A stretch of 64,000 nucleotides of DNA from Candidatus Hebobacterum abditum (GTDB lineage: Bacteria; Armatimonadota; Hebobacteria; Hebobacterales; Hebobacteraceae). The translations under genes were made by a program, and so were the position numbers. The stretch covers positions 277,732 through 341,731 of the forward strand of contig JALGXW010000001.1 of assembly GCA_029821875.1 (NCBI GenBank). Direction: 5' to 3'. Under the pieces are notes generated by a model. The model did no database searches. It was not told the origin of the DNA and was given only the letters and a program-made list of their open reading frames with translations. The first letter of the stretch is position 1. Each line of letters starts with the position of its first letter. Below are positions 47,680 through 56,661 of the stretch, in pieces.

Positions 47680-48926
47680 GAGCAAGCTCATTGAGAGCAC
47701 GGGTGTTGGACTCGCTGGCGAGCGACGAGGTCATCGCCGAACTGCATGCCCGCGGGTCAGACAAGAGCGCGGTGGAGCTGAGCATCGCCCGCGGCTTGGG
47801 GCGAGCGATGATTGTCGGGCCGCTCTCGCTGGAGGCCGCACAGGAACTGCGCAACGCGGCCAGGGACTCGGGCGCCTTCGCGGTCCTCGCCAAGACAGCC
47901 GGCCGAGCTGATCCCTCCCGGGCAGAGGTCCTCCTGATGGGCGCCACGCACCAACTGGCGGCGGCCGCATCGGCCATCGGCGCCGAAGCAGGGGCACGCA
48001 TGGAAGCCGCCCTGCAGAACGTCGCCGCGGCGCCGACGCGGGTCCTGCGCTGCCGCGGGCATGAGCTGGCGGTGGGTCGGAGAACGCTGATCATGGGCAT
48101 CGTCAACGTGACGCCCGACTCCTTCTCGGGGGATGGCCTTGGTGCCGACGTGGAGGCGGCGATTGCCCAGGGCAGGCAGATGGTCGAGGATGGGGCCGAC
48201 ATGCTCGACGTCGGCGGAGAGTCGACTCGACCGGGGTCCGAGCGAGTCGAGGAAGCGGAGGAGCTCAGCCGGGTGCTGCCCGTCATCCGGGGCCTTGCGG
48301 CCGAGGTCAATGTTCCCATTTCGATTGACACCTATAAGTCGACGGTCGCCGCGGCCGCGCTGGAGAAGGGCGCTCATATCGTCAACGATATCAGCGGGTT
48401 GCACGCCGATGAGCAGATGGCCAACGTCGCCGCGGAGGCCGAGGCCGCAGTCATCATCATGCACATCCAGGGCACACCTCGGCACATGCAGAAGGACCCG
48501 AAGTACGCGGACGTCATCGGTGAGATCAGCGACTATCTCGAGGAGGGCATCGCGGCGGCCGCCGAGGCCGGGCTGAGTCGCGACCGAATGGTGCTGGACC
48601 CCGGCATCGGCTTCGGCAAGAAGCTGGAGCACAATCTGGAGATACTCCGTCGGTTGCGTGAATTCCGCAACCTGGGCTGCCCGCTTCTCGTCGGCACCTC
48701 GCGTAAGTCCATGATCGGGGCCATACTCGATCTGCCGGCTGAGGAGAGACTGGAGGGGACGGCGGCTACGGTCGCTCTTGCCGTCGCTGGCGGCGCCGAC
48801 ATCGTCCGCGTCCACGACGTGAAGGAGATGTCCCGCGTCGCCAAGGTCGCCGACGCGATCGTCCGCGTCAGTCATGAGCTCCAGGAGAGCGAACACACCT
48901 GGGCGGACCGACCTAAGAAGGAGTGA
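47676..48926 (+). CDS. folP: Dihydropteroate synthase with N-terminal extension
   Basis: The sulfonamide-target enzyme joining p-aminobenzoate to 6-hydroxymethyl-dihydropterin pyrophosphate. The TIM barrel begins at about residue 140 with MGIVNVTPDSFSGDG, followed by DMLDVGGESTRPGS, ISIDTYKSTVA, HIVNDISGL, DPGIGFGKKLEHNLEIL and LVGTSRKSMIG. The first 135 residues are an additional Ala-rich domain seen in some longer FolP proteins; its function is not known. ATG 47676 overlaps the MBL-domain stop (ATGA) and has GGAG 4 bases upstream. folK follows after one base. Confidence 0.94.
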   Translation: MRASSLRARVLDSLASDEVIAELHARGSDKSAVELSIARGLGRAMIVGPLSLEAAQELRNAARDSGAFAVLAKTAGRADPSRAEVLLMGATHQLAAAASAIGAEAGARMEAALQNVAAAPTRVLRCRGHELAVGRRTLIMGIVNVTPDSFSGDGLGADVEAAIAQGRQMVEDGADMLDVGGESTRPGSERVEEAEELSRVLPVIRGLAAEVNVPISIDTYKSTVAAAALEKGAHIVNDISGLHADEQMANVAAEAEAAVIIMHIQGTPRHMQKDPKYADVIGEISDYLEEGIAAAAEAGLSRDRMVLDPGIGFGKKLEHNLEILRRLREFRNLGCPLLVGTSRKSMIGAILDLPAEERLEGTAATVALAVAGGADIVRVHDVKEMSRVAKVADAIVRVSHELQESEHTWADRPKKE

Positions 48927-48927
48927 C

Positions 48928-49425
48928 ATGTCCCGCCGGGTCTTCTTGGGCCTTGGGACGAATCTGGGAGACCGCGAGCAGAACCTCCGCGAGGCCATCG
49001 CGCGGCTCAAAGCGGCCGCGGGCGTGAACTTCCTGCGCCAATCCCGCGTCTATCAGACAGAGCCCATGCATATCGCCGATCAGCCCGAGTTCCTCAACAT
49101 GGTTGCCGAGGTGGAGGTGCACGACGAGATGTCCGCGCGCGAGCTCCTCACACTTGTAAAGCGCATCGAAGAAGAGATCGGCCGCAGGCACCGCGAGCGC
49201 TGGGGATCGCGGGAGATCGACATCGACATCCTCCTCTTCGGCGACGAGCACATCACCGAGGATGACTTCGAAGTCCCGCATCCGAGAATGTGGGAGCGGG
49301 CGTTCGTTCTCGCGCCACTCGCCGACCTCACACCTGAACTAGCGAGTCCGACCGGGGAGACCGTCCGCGACGCGGCGAACCGACTCAGCCGAGAGCAGCG
49401 GGTCCGTGCCCACCTTCACTTATGA
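48928..49425 (+). CDS. folK: 6-hydroxymethyl-dihydropterin pyrophosphokinase
   Basis: Transfers pyrophosphate from ATP to the pterin, providing the substrate for FolP. It is 165 residues, of normal length. LGLGTNLGDREQNLREA, YQTEPMHIADQPEFLNMV and the metal-binding REIDIDILLFGD are diagnostic, and VPHPRMWERAFVLAPLADL closes the fold. AAGGAG precedes ATG 48928. Its last 20 bases overlap the start of the PilC-like gene. No folB is seen next to it. Confidence 0.95.
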   Translation: MSRRVFLGLGTNLGDREQNLREAIARLKAAAGVNFLRQSRVYQTEPMHIADQPEFLNMVAEVEVHDEMSARELLTLVKRIEEEIGRRHRERWGSREIDIDILLFGDEHITEDDFEVPHPRMWERAFVLAPLADLTPELASPTGETVRDAANRLSREQRVRAHLHL

Positions 49426-50587
49426 AGTGAAAGAACAGGACGGGAACGTTCAGCGCGGGAGGCTCGAGGGCGAGTCCGCGGACGCAGTTGCGCGTCAACT
49501 CAAGTCTCAAGGTTACTTCGTCGTTTCCATAGGGCCGGAAGGAGACGCTCGCACAGGAGTCGCTCCGAGGGTTGAGCGCCAGGTGCTCGCGCCGGTCTTC
49601 TACCCTGTAAGCAGCAAGCACCGCGCCTTGTTCTTCTCCTCCCTGCGGGTGCTCATGTCCGCCGGCATGGGTGTGAGCGAGGCGATGCGCACGCTATCAC
49701 TCCGCACACAGAGTCGAATCCTCTCCCAGGCCGCGGCCGAGATGGCGGAAGCGGCGATCCAGGGGCGCCCGATGTCGACGGTCATGGGCAAGTACCCGGC
49801 CGCCTTCCCCCAAGTGGCACTGGCCGTGATGGAAGCGGGAGAGGAATCCGGGCTCATCGAGCAGACCGCCGAGCGCCTTGCGAGGTACTTCGACCGAAGC
49901 TTCCAGCTCGAACAGACCTATCGCTGGCACACCTTCTACCCCAAGCTCCTCCTCGTCGCCCTCATCTTGATTCCGACCGTGCCTCACCTCGTTCTCGGCA
50001 GTCTCGGGGGATGGCTGCGCATCGTACTCAGCCGCTCGCTTCCCATCCTGGTCGCCGCCGGAGTACTATGGTATGGCTGGCGGTTCGTCGCGCGGGTCCC
50101 AGGCCTGAAGCGTGCGCTCGACGGCATCAAGCTTGCGCTCCCGTGGTTCGGCAGCCTGAGCCGGCGCTTGTCGACGGCGCGATGGGCGCGAGCGCTGTCC
50201 ATGCTGCTCTCTGCTGGTGTGCCCGTCCATCGCTCACTCGTGGCGGCCGCTTCGGCCTCTGGCAACGCGGCGATAGAAGAGGCGCTGTTGCGCGAGGCGG
50301 AGGGAGTATTGCAGGGGAAGATGGTGGGGGAGGTCCTGGCCGCAAGCGGACAGATACCGGACATGGCCATCGACATGATCTCAACTGCAGAGCGCTCCGG
50401 CTCCATAGAAGACGCATTGGAGAAAGTCGCCGACTACTACGAATCGGAGACCGATGTCGGTGGCAAGCAGACCGCGGTGGCAGTCGGGCTTGTGTTCTAT
50501 CTGCTTGTGGCGATAGCGATTGCAGCTGTCGTCATTCAGTTCTGGACTGGCTACTTCGGCCAATACAGCAGCTTCCTGAACCCGTAG
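49406..50587 (+). CDS. Type II secretion F / PilC-type inner-membrane protein
   Basis: The polytopic platform protein on which PilB-type ATPases act. It is 393 residues, of normal length. The N-terminus MPTFTYEVKEQDGNVQRGRL is a PilC hallmark. Two T2SSF domains follow (about 65-185 and 265-385), with FFSSLRVLMSAGMGVSEAMR and ARALSMLLSAGVPVHRSLV, and three transmembrane segments, the last being VGLVFYLLVAIAIAAVVIQF. The GTG start overlaps folK by 20 bases. It is the likely partner of the ATPase at 42446, although other pilus genes (pilM-Q, pilT, prepilin peptidase) are not in the window. Confidence 0.9.
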   Translation: MPTFTYEVKEQDGNVQRGRLEGESADAVARQLKSQGYFVVSIGPEGDARTGVAPRVERQVLAPVFYPVSSKHRALFFSSLRVLMSAGMGVSEAMRTLSLRTQSRILSQAAAEMAEAAIQGRPMSTVMGKYPAAFPQVALAVMEAGEESGLIEQTAERLARYFDRSFQLEQTYRWHTFYPKLLLVALILIPTVPHLVLGSLGGWLRIVLSRSLPILVAAGVLWYGWRFVARVPGLKRALDGIKLALPWFGSLSRRLSTARWARALSMLLSAGVPVHRSLVAAASASGNAAIEEALLREAEGVLQGKMVGEVLAASGQIPDMAIDMISTAERSGSIEDALEKVADYYESETDVGGKQTAVAVGLVFYLLVAIAIAAVVIQFWTGYFGQYSSFLNP

Positions 50588-50591
50588 GAAG

Positions 50592-51452
50592 ATGTCAGAT
50601 CTGGCAAAGACTGCAAGAGACGTCCGGCGCGCGGTCGGTGCTGCCCACGCCGAGAGGAAGTCTATCGGCTTCGTCCCGACACTGGGAGCGCTTCACGACG
50701 GCCATTTGGCCCTCTTCGAGCGCGCCCGCCAACAGTGCGGATACGTCGTCGTAAGCATCTTCGTCAACCCGACCCAATTCCCGCCCGGGACCGACTTCGA
50801 GAGCTATCCGCGCGACCTCGACGGTGATGTGAAGAAGGTGGAAGGTGCGGGAGTCGATCTCGTCTTCTCCCCATCGGTGGTGGAGATCTATCCACCCGGG
50901 GATCATACGTCTGTCGAGGTGACGGGGCCGCTGGCGGAATGCCTCTGCGGGCCGCATCGCCCCGGCCACTTCCGCGGCGTCACGACGGTCTGCGCGCGGC
51001 TTTTCAACATCGTTCAGCCCGACAGGGCCTACTTCGGTGAGAAGGACCACCAGCAGTTGCTGATCATCAAGCAGATGGTGCGCGATCTGCGCTTCCCGCT
51101 GGAAATCGTGTCCGTGCCCACGGTGAGAGAGCCTGATGGCCTGGCCATGTCGTCCCGCAATGCCTACCTATCGTCTGAGGAGCGTCGAGCCGCCGTTGTC
51201 CTTCCGCGCGCCCTGTTCGCCGCTCGCGATCTGCTCAACGCAGGCGAGCGCAGCGCCGCCGCCGTCCTCGCCACGGCACGCGAGGTGATCGACTCTGAGT
51301 CGTTGGTCTCTCTTCAGTATCTCGAGTTGCGCGACGCCGAGACGCTGCGAGAGATCCACGCCGTAGAGCAGGCCGCCGTCCTCGCCCTGGCCGCCCATGT
51401 CGGGCCAGCGCGGCTGATTGACAGTATCCTCCTCACGCCGACAGATTATTGA
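50592..51452 (+). CDS. panC: Pantothenate synthetase
   Basis: Condenses pantoate and beta-alanine with ATP to make vitamin B5. The 286 residues include PTLGALHDGHLALFERAR (HxGH nucleotide motif), SIFVNPTQFPPGTDFESYPR, RPGHFRGVTTVCARLFNIV, YFGEKDHQQL and the ATP-binding MSSRNAYLS. It begins 4 bases after the PilC-like stop, with AGGAAG just upstream, so it is co-transcribed. panB and panD are not adjacent. Confidence 0.96.
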   Translation: MSDLAKTARDVRRAVGAAHAERKSIGFVPTLGALHDGHLALFERARQQCGYVVVSIFVNPTQFPPGTDFESYPRDLDGDVKKVEGAGVDLVFSPSVVEIYPPGDHTSVEVTGPLAECLCGPHRPGHFRGVTTVCARLFNIVQPDRAYFGEKDHQQLLIIKQMVRDLRFPLEIVSVPTVREPDGLAMSSRNAYLSSEERRAAVVLPRALFAARDLLNAGERSAAAVLATAREVIDSESLVSLQYLELRDAETLREIHAVEQAAVLALAAHVGPARLIDSILLTPTDY

Positions 51453-51477
51453 TACAGTAAGAAGTACCTTGTATGCT
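51449..51477 (+). promoter_or_regulatory. Promoter of the secreted-protein gene at 51513
   Basis: TTGATA (51449-51454), a 17-base spacer and TATGCT (51472-51477), overlapping the end of panC and 36 bases before the ATG at 51513. Confidence 0.5.
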
Positions 51478-51512
51478 TAGTCTGGAAGTTGCACTCACGC
51501 AAGGAGGGGGCC

Positions 51513-52538
51513 ATGAGGTCACTCGCAGTAGTCGCGTTCTTCACTGTTGCCATCGCGCTCACAGGGCCGCTCGTCGTATTGGCGGGCGACGAACCAGCTT
51601 CGGAGGGGCCGGCAATCACATCCGCGGAGGAGGAACCACCGTCGGCAGCATCAGCTGGCGCATCGGTGGATGAAGAGCCAGCCTCTGAGGGCCCTGTCGA
51701 ACTGGGCGTTCTTGATCCCGTAGAAGCATCCTTCGACGTCGAAGTCCCCAGAGATCGTCTCTGGCGTGCGCCTCACGGCCGCCTTGTCCTGCCTGAGTCG
51801 GTGGTCGTTCGCGATGTCGAGGGGCAACGGCTGGCGTGTGTGGAGAGTTCGCCAACTCAAGGCCAGTACCGTCCCCGACTCGATGGCTGCATCCGCTTCT
51901 CACGAGACGACGTCGGCAGGAAGGTTCACGTTACCTACGAATACCGGCCGCTTCGAGTCGGGCTGCTGCCTCCCCTAGTTGCGACCGACTACGAGGACGC
52001 CTACCCGACGATGTTAGAGGTGCTGACTCAGGAGGCGGAAAGGCGCGGCTTCGTCCTCGCCGACCCGGACGAGGTCGCAGACGGAATCGTAGAGTTGAAG
52101 ATCACCCACCCAAGCCAGTACCCGAAGCTGGCTAAGCAACTGAACGTCGCCAGCCTCGTGCTTGCGGGCATCGCCGCCTCCGCCGACGAGGTCTTCGCAG
52201 GCTTCCAGAGTCACACCAGTGGGTCGGGCAGCGGCTCAGTTAACGTCCATGGGACAGTCAGCAGTTCGCCGTATTCCGGTTCCGGTACCGTGCAGGGCAC
52301 CGGCTCGAGCCATGTCCGCATGCACTCGACTACGAGTACCAGTGCCGTCTACAAGGACATGATGCTGGTGACCGTCGGGCTACAGGTCTACGATGGCGCC
52401 TCCGGGGAACTTATCGGGGAGGTCTACCGAGCTGACTCGAAGCGCGTTCGGTTCCGCCGCTTCGGCCCCACGCGCAGGTCACTCACACGACATCTCACTG
52501 AGAAGGCCGTGAGCGCGCTGCTTGACCCCCCGGTTTAA
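51513..52538 (+). CDS. Secreted protein of unknown function
   Basis: A 341-residue exported protein. AAGGAGGGGG lies directly upstream of ATG 51513, which begins a signal peptide (MRSLAVVAFFTVAIALTGPL, cleaved near VLAGDE). Two copies of EPASEGP-type acidic linker follow (about 25-65). A beta-rich part (about 70-150) leads to a region with LPTMLEVLTQEAERR-like helix and HPSQYPKLAKQLNVASLVLAG, which is reminiscent of lipoprotein folds such as CsgG/LpoB, but the match is weak. Residues about 240-275 are a Ser/Gly/Thr-rich insertion (HTSGSGSGSVNVHGTVSSS). The C-terminus resumes as a compact domain. No function is assigned. Confidence 0.7.
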   Translation: MRSLAVVAFFTVAIALTGPLVVLAGDEPASEGPAITSAEEEPPSAASAGASVDEEPASEGPVELGVLDPVEASFDVEVPRDRLWRAPHGRLVLPESVVVRDVEGQRLACVESSPTQGQYRPRLDGCIRFSRDDVGRKVHVTYEYRPLRVGLLPPLVATDYEDAYPTMLEVLTQEAERRGFVLADPDEVADGIVELKITHPSQYPKLAKQLNVASLVLAGIAASADEVFAGFQSHTSGSGSGSVNVHGTVSSSPYSGSGTVQGTGSSHVRMHSTTSTSAVYKDMMLVTVGLQVYDGASGELIGEVYRADSKRVRFRRFGPTRRSLTRHLTEKAVSALLDPPV

Positions 52539-52601
52539 TCCGATCTTGCCGCTTGCCTCAGACCTTCGTCACCCCGCTGCCGAAGTCGACCGCGATGGGG
52601 G

Positions 52602-53321
52602 CTATCCATTGTCCTCCGCCACGGTGGCCCGGAACCTCCTCACCAGCGCTGGATACTGCGCCAACTCGCCGCGCGCCGCGCCCCGCAGTGCATAGACGCC
52701 GCGATTCACCCGCTCGAACCAGCCGTAGAAATCGCTGTACATGATCGACAGCGTCTTCGGCCCTGTGCCAAGAGAGCGAAGCTGCTTGGGGGACATGGGG
52801 CCAAGAACGTCGAGGTAGCACGCTATCTGGATGGCGTTCTCCCTGTAGGCTGTGACGATCTTGCGCTTGCAGCTTCCGGCCGTGTTGAAGTCGTCCGACC
52901 TCTGCGACATCTCTCGCAGCACGGCCCGCCTCGCCCGCTTCCGCTTCTGGCGCTGAAACGGAACCGGATGGAAGACGACCTGCACGCTGGGATGGCGGCG
53001 GCCGTTGAGCGACACGAATATCAGGCCCAATTCGAGGCGGCGGAGGAGATGACGGATGTCGCTTCGGGCCCCCGATCGAGTTGGGCGCGGGAGAGCGACA
53101 TAGACAGAGTCGGTCATGCGCTGGCGCTTCGTCGCCTGCACCAAGAGGGCGGTGCTAAAGCTCCGCTTGAGCTCGACTATGATGAGATCATCACCCTTGG
53201 TGGCCGTGATGTCACAATCCTTCACCTCGCTGCGTACAGTGTATCCCTGCTCCCGCAGGTAGCGGCAGACGGGAAAGGCAAGGTCCGTTTCGCTCACATT
53301 GGCGCGCACGCGGCTAGACAT
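52602..53321 (-). CDS. DUF2161-type putative PD-(D/E)XK nuclease
   Basis: A 239-residue protein resembling the DUF2161 family. ETDLAFPVCRYLREQGYTV begins a PD-(D/E)XK fold; the metal-binding acids are likely Asp in KDCDITATKGDD and Glu-Lys in LIIVELKRS (IVELK), with a Gln in QATKRQRM completing the site. The C-terminal part (about 150-239) is helical and basic with GPMSPKQLRSLGTGPKTLSI, possibly a winged-helix DNA-binding region. Such proteins are suspected nucleases, but I know of no characterised member. It is convergent with the secreted-protein gene and divergent from nadA. Confidence 0.78.
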   Translation of the reverse strand: MSSRVRANVSETDLAFPVCRYLREQGYTVRSEVKDCDITATKGDDLIIVELKRSFSTALLVQATKRQRMTDSVYVALPRPTRSGARSDIRHLLRRLELGLIFVSLNGRRHPSVQVVFHPVPFQRQKRKRARRAVLREMSQRSDDFNTAGSCKRKIVTAYRENAIQIACYLDVLGPMSPKQLRSLGTGPKTLSIMYSDFYGWFERVNRGVYALRGAARGELAQYPALVRRFRATVAEDNG

Positions 53322-53454
53322 AGACGGCCCTCAGTCAATCGCCTGGGCACTGCCGGTCTGCAGCTCCCCGTGTCCGCTCTGTATTGCCACATCTCGGCCC
53401 GCGGCGTCCGACAGAGGGTGCGCGGTCGCTGTTCCGCTACTCGTACGGGGCGGT

Positions 53455-53484
53455 TTGACAGGCAGTCGCGCGCGGTGTCATAAT
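53455..53484 (+). promoter_or_regulatory. Promoter of the nadA operon
   Basis: TTGACA (53455-53460), an 18-base spacer and CATAAT (53479-53484), 72 bases before the nadA ATG. Confidence 0.78.
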
Positions 53485-53556
53485 GTCGGCCGAGCGGGGA
53501 CGTTCGCCTCATGACTTACGTACTCTCACGCGACCGAAGGCAAGATGGATTGACAG

Positions 53557-54483
53557 ATGACGAGCGTAGCTGCTGACCCGAGAGCCGAGCTTGCGGCGAG
53601 GATCGCCAGGCTGAAGCAGGAGCGGCGGGCGATGGTGCTTGCCCACAACTATCAGCTTGGCGAGGTGCAAGACATTGCGGACTTCGTAGGCGATTCGCTG
53701 GAGCTGAGCCAGCGCGCGGTGGATGTCGACGCCGACGTCATTGTGTTCTGCGGCGTCACGTTCATGGCCGAGACGGCGAAGATCGTCAATCCGACGCGAA
53801 CGGTCCTCATACCCGATCCTCTTGCGGGATGTCCCATGTGCGAGATGGCCCCGGCTGAGGCGGTGCGCAGAAGGAAGGCTGAGCTGCCGGGAGTTCCGGT
53901 TGTCGCCTACATCAACACGACCGCGGCCGTCAAGGCCGAGGTCGACATCTGCTGCACCTCTGCCAACGCGGTGCAGGTCGTCGAGAGCTTGTCGGCGGAG
54001 AGGTTGCTCTTCGTCCCAGACAAGAACCTGGGGCACTGGGTGCAGCGGCATACGGATAAGGAGATCATCCTCTGGGACGGCTACTGCCCGACGCATCAAC
54101 GGATCACCGTACAGGACGTGCAGCGGCTGAAGGAAGAACACCCGCGGGCCGCAGTCATGGTCCATCCGGAGTGCACGCCGGACGTCGTCGACGTCGCCGA
54201 CCACGTGCTCAGCACGGGACAGATGATCCGCTGGGCGCGTGAGAGCGATGCCGACGAGATCATCGTCGGCACAGAGGTTGGTCTGATCCACCGCCTCAAG
54301 GGAGAAAGCCCGGGAAAGCGATTCTATCCCATTGGCAAACTCACCACCTGCCCCAATATGAAGCGCATCACGCTCGAGAAGGTGGCGTGGGCGCTTGAGG
54401 ACATGCAGTACGAGGTGTCAGTGCCGGAAGAGGTGGCGGCCGGCGCCCGCCGCTCCATCGAGCGGATGCTCGCGGTAATCTGA
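53557..54483 (+). CDS. nadA: Quinolinate synthase A
   Basis: An oxygen-sensitive [4Fe-4S] enzyme that condenses iminoaspartate with dihydroxyacetone phosphate to quinolinate. It is 308 residues, of normal length. The three cluster cysteines are Cys92 (AGCPMCEM), Cys206 (HPECTPDV) and Cys265 (TCPNMKR); AHNYQLGEVQDIADFVGDS and VGTEVGLIHRL are also diagnostic. No clear ribosome-binding site is seen. nadC follows with a one-base stop/start overlap. nadB (aspartate oxidase) is not adjacent, so iminoaspartate must be supplied by a gene elsewhere. Confidence 0.96.
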   Translation: MTSVAADPRAELAARIARLKQERRAMVLAHNYQLGEVQDIADFVGDSLELSQRAVDVDADVIVFCGVTFMAETAKIVNPTRTVLIPDPLAGCPMCEMAPAEAVRRRKAELPGVPVVAYINTTAAVKAEVDICCTSANAVQVVESLSAERLLFVPDKNLGHWVQRHTDKEIILWDGYCPTHQRITVQDVQRLKEEHPRAAVMVHPECTPDVVDVADHVLSTGQMIRWARESDADEIIVGTEVGLIHRLKGESPGKRFYPIGKLTTCPNMKRITLEKVAWALEDMQYEVSVPEEVAAGARRSIERMLAVI

Positions 54484-55331
54484 TGGCCACTGGACTGCCC
54501 AAGGATGCTGTCAGAGACATAGTGGCACGCGCCCTGGCCGAGGACATCGGCTCGGGCGATCTGACGACCATCGGCGCGATCGATGCCGATGCCCAGTGTC
54601 GGGCCAGGATCGAGGTCAGAGGTGAGGGAGTCATCGCGGGGCTCCCGGTCGCCCGACAGGTGTTCCTGGCGCTCGATCCGCGGATCGAGTTCGGGGAGCT
54701 GATGGGCGATGGCGAGCGCGTCTCCCCCGGCGCGGTCGTGGCCCAACTTTCCGGCAGCACGCGCGCTGTGCTGACCGCCGAGCGCACGGCCCTCAATTTC
54801 CTCCAGCGAATGTCAGGCATAGCCACCTTGACCGCAGACTACGTGGCCGCCGTACAGGGGACGCAGACTCGGATTGTCGACACGAGGAAGACGGCCCCTG
54901 GATTGCGCCTGCTGGACAAGTACGCGGTCAGGGTCGGAGGCGGCTGGAACCACCGCATGGGTCTCTTCGACGGCATCCTCATCAAGGACAACCACCTGCG
55001 GGCCGCGGGCGGAGTGGGCGAAGCCGTCGCACGCGCCAGAGATGCAGCCCACCACCTCGTCAATATAGAAGTCGAAGTCCAGACCCTAGACGAGGTGGAG
55101 GAGGCGATCGAATCAGGCGCGGACATTATTCTCCTGGACAACATGACGCTGGGCGACGTGCGGGACGCTGCGGGCCTGGTTGCCGGACGGTGCGAGGTCG
55201 AGGTCTCCGGCGGCGTGGACCTCAGCACCGTTAGAGGGGTCGCCGAGTGTGGCGTTGACTACATCTCTGTTGGCGCACTCACTCACTCGGCCTCCGCGCT
55301 CGACCTTGCCTTGGAGATTGTCGATGACTAG
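54483..55331 (+). CDS. nadC: Nicotinate-nucleotide pyrophosphorylase
   Basis: Decarboxylates quinolinate and transfers ribose phosphate from PRPP to form nicotinate mononucleotide. The 282-residue sequence has ALAEDIGSGDLTTIG, ERTALNFLQRMSGIATLT, RIVDTRKTAPGLRLLDKYAV, GGGWNHRMGLFDGILIKDNH and the C-terminal ISVGALTHSA. It starts at the ATG that shares one base with the nadA stop, and overlaps birA by 8 bases. Confidence 0.96.
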   Translation: MATGLPKDAVRDIVARALAEDIGSGDLTTIGAIDADAQCRARIEVRGEGVIAGLPVARQVFLALDPRIEFGELMGDGERVSPGAVVAQLSGSTRAVLTAERTALNFLQRMSGIATLTADYVAAVQGTQTRIVDTRKTAPGLRLLDKYAVRVGGGWNHRMGLFDGILIKDNHLRAAGGVGEAVARARDAAHHLVNIEVEVQTLDEVEEAIESGADIILLDNMTLGDVRDAAGLVAGRCEVEVSGGVDLSTVRGVAECGVDYISVGALTHSASALDLALEIVDD

Positions 55332-56133
55332 CCTCGCCGCACACGGCCTTTCGGCAGAGGGTGTGCTGGCTGAGCTCAGGACGTCCTGGCTGGGCAGGTC
55401 GGTCCGAGTGCTGGAGGCGACCACGTCCACCATCGACCAAGCCAGGAAGTGGTTGCGGGAGGGTGCGCCGAACGGTGCAGCAGTGATGGCAGAGCGGCAG
55501 ACGGCCGGCCGAGGGCGCCGAGGCCGGGCCTGGGCCTCCCCGCCTGGCGGGCTGTGGATGTCTGTCATCGTCTATCCTCGGATACCGGCGGAGGCGGCCG
55601 GTCGGCTCGGAGCCTTGCTCGCCTTGGCGACCGCAGAGTCTGTCTCAGACGAAACCGGCACCCAAGTAGATGTCAGGTGGCCGAACGACGTGCTCATCGG
55701 GGGCAGGAAGGTCGGAGGGGTCCTCGCCGAGACGGAGGTGTCGGGGGCCGAGATAGCGGCGGCCGTGTTGAGCGTCGGCCTCAATGTGAACCTCTCTCCG
55801 GGCGATCTGCCGGCGGAAGTGAAGGGCCTCGCCACCACTCTCCTGTCGGAGACTGGCCGCGCCCATTCGCTCTCCCGCCTGGCGGCGCGACTGCTCGAGG
55901 CGCTGGAGGCGATCTGGCCCGCCGTGAGGGGAGACGGCCGTGCTCTGGCGGCGCGCTGGCGGCAGCGGGATGCTCTGCGGGGACGAAAGGTGAGAGTTGA
56001 GACTGCGGGGAAGACGATTCTGGGCCGCGCCGAAGGGATAGACGACCGTGGTCACTTGGAGTTGCTGACGGACGGCGTCAACTCGACGATTCCCGCCGGA
56101 GAACTCATCTCTGTCAGAGAGACCCAGGAATGA
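55324..56133 (+). CDS. birA: Biotin-protein ligase (no repressor domain)
   Basis: Attaches biotin to the carrier domain of biotin-dependent carboxylases. The 269-residue protein has the biotinyl-AMP loop GRGRRGRAW, the motif VRWPNDVLIGGRKVGGVLAE and a small C-terminal SH3-like domain (about 215-265). The N-terminal helix-turn-helix of bifunctional BirA is absent, so it should not act as a biotin repressor. ATG 55324 overlaps nadC and fits the fold start; earlier in-frame starts lie inside nadC. It overlaps rimI by 4 bases. Confidence 0.93.
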   Translation: MTSLAAHGLSAEGVLAELRTSWLGRSVRVLEATTSTIDQARKWLREGAPNGAAVMAERQTAGRGRRGRAWASPPGGLWMSVIVYPRIPAEAAGRLGALLALATAESVSDETGTQVDVRWPNDVLIGGRKVGGVLAETEVSGAEIAAAVLSVGLNVNLSPGDLPAEVKGLATTLLSETGRAHSLSRLAARLLEALEAIWPAVRGDGRALAARWRQRDALRGRKVRVETAGKTILGRAEGIDDRGHLELLTDGVNSTIPAGELISVRETQE

Positions 56134-56645
56134 AGGTCCGGAGCGCTACCCTCGGTGACCTGCCGCGCGTACTGAGGATCGAGAGGGCCTCCTTTGGGCC
56201 GGAGGCCTATGGCGTGACAACGTTCCTCGCGCACGTGTTCCGAGATCGAAAGGGACTCCTCGTCGCTGAGGACGATCGGGGAGGCGTCATTGGCTATGCT
56301 CTGGCACGCGTCGGCCTGCGGTGGCTCGGTGTTCGGCGGGGCGGCCTCACCTCCATTGCCGTTGATCCCCAGCATCGGCGTCGCGGTGTCGGCCGCTCGC
56401 TCATGGCGGCGGCGCTCGACTACCTGAGAGCACAGGGCGTGCAGAGCGCCGACCTCGAAGTGAGTGTGGCGAACCGCGCTGCACAATCCCTCTACGAGGC
56501 GTTCGGGTTCGTGCAGTCCCAACTGCTGCCTCACTACTACGGTCCGAACTCCGACGGCCTCAAGATGGTGCTCGACATCAGGGATCGCGCCCCCTCGCGC
56601 CGCGCTGCCAGCGCTGGAACCGCGCGGCGCAGTTCCAGCTCATAA
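56130..56645 (+). CDS. rimI: RimI-like GNAT N-acetyltransferase
   Basis: A GNAT acetyltransferase of 171 residues. VRSATLGDLPRVLRIERASF opens the fold, LTSIAVDPQHRRRGVGRSLM is the acetyl-CoA-binding motif A, and LEVSVANRAAQSLYEAFGF is motif B, as in RimI (acetylation of ribosomal protein S18 N-terminus). The Ser/Ala/Arg-rich last 20 residues are an extra tail. Its ATGA overlap with birA shows coupling. The protein substrate is assumed from family similarity only. Confidence 0.88.
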   Translation: MKVRSATLGDLPRVLRIERASFGPEAYGVTTFLAHVFRDRKGLLVAEDDRGGVIGYALARVGLRWLGVRRGGLTSIAVDPQHRRRGVGRSLMAAALDYLRAQGVQSADLEVSVANRAAQSLYEAFGFVQSQLLPHYYGPNSDGLKMVLDIRDRAPSRRAASAGTARRSSSS

Positions 56646-56661
56646 GCCGGTCAAAGGCCCT

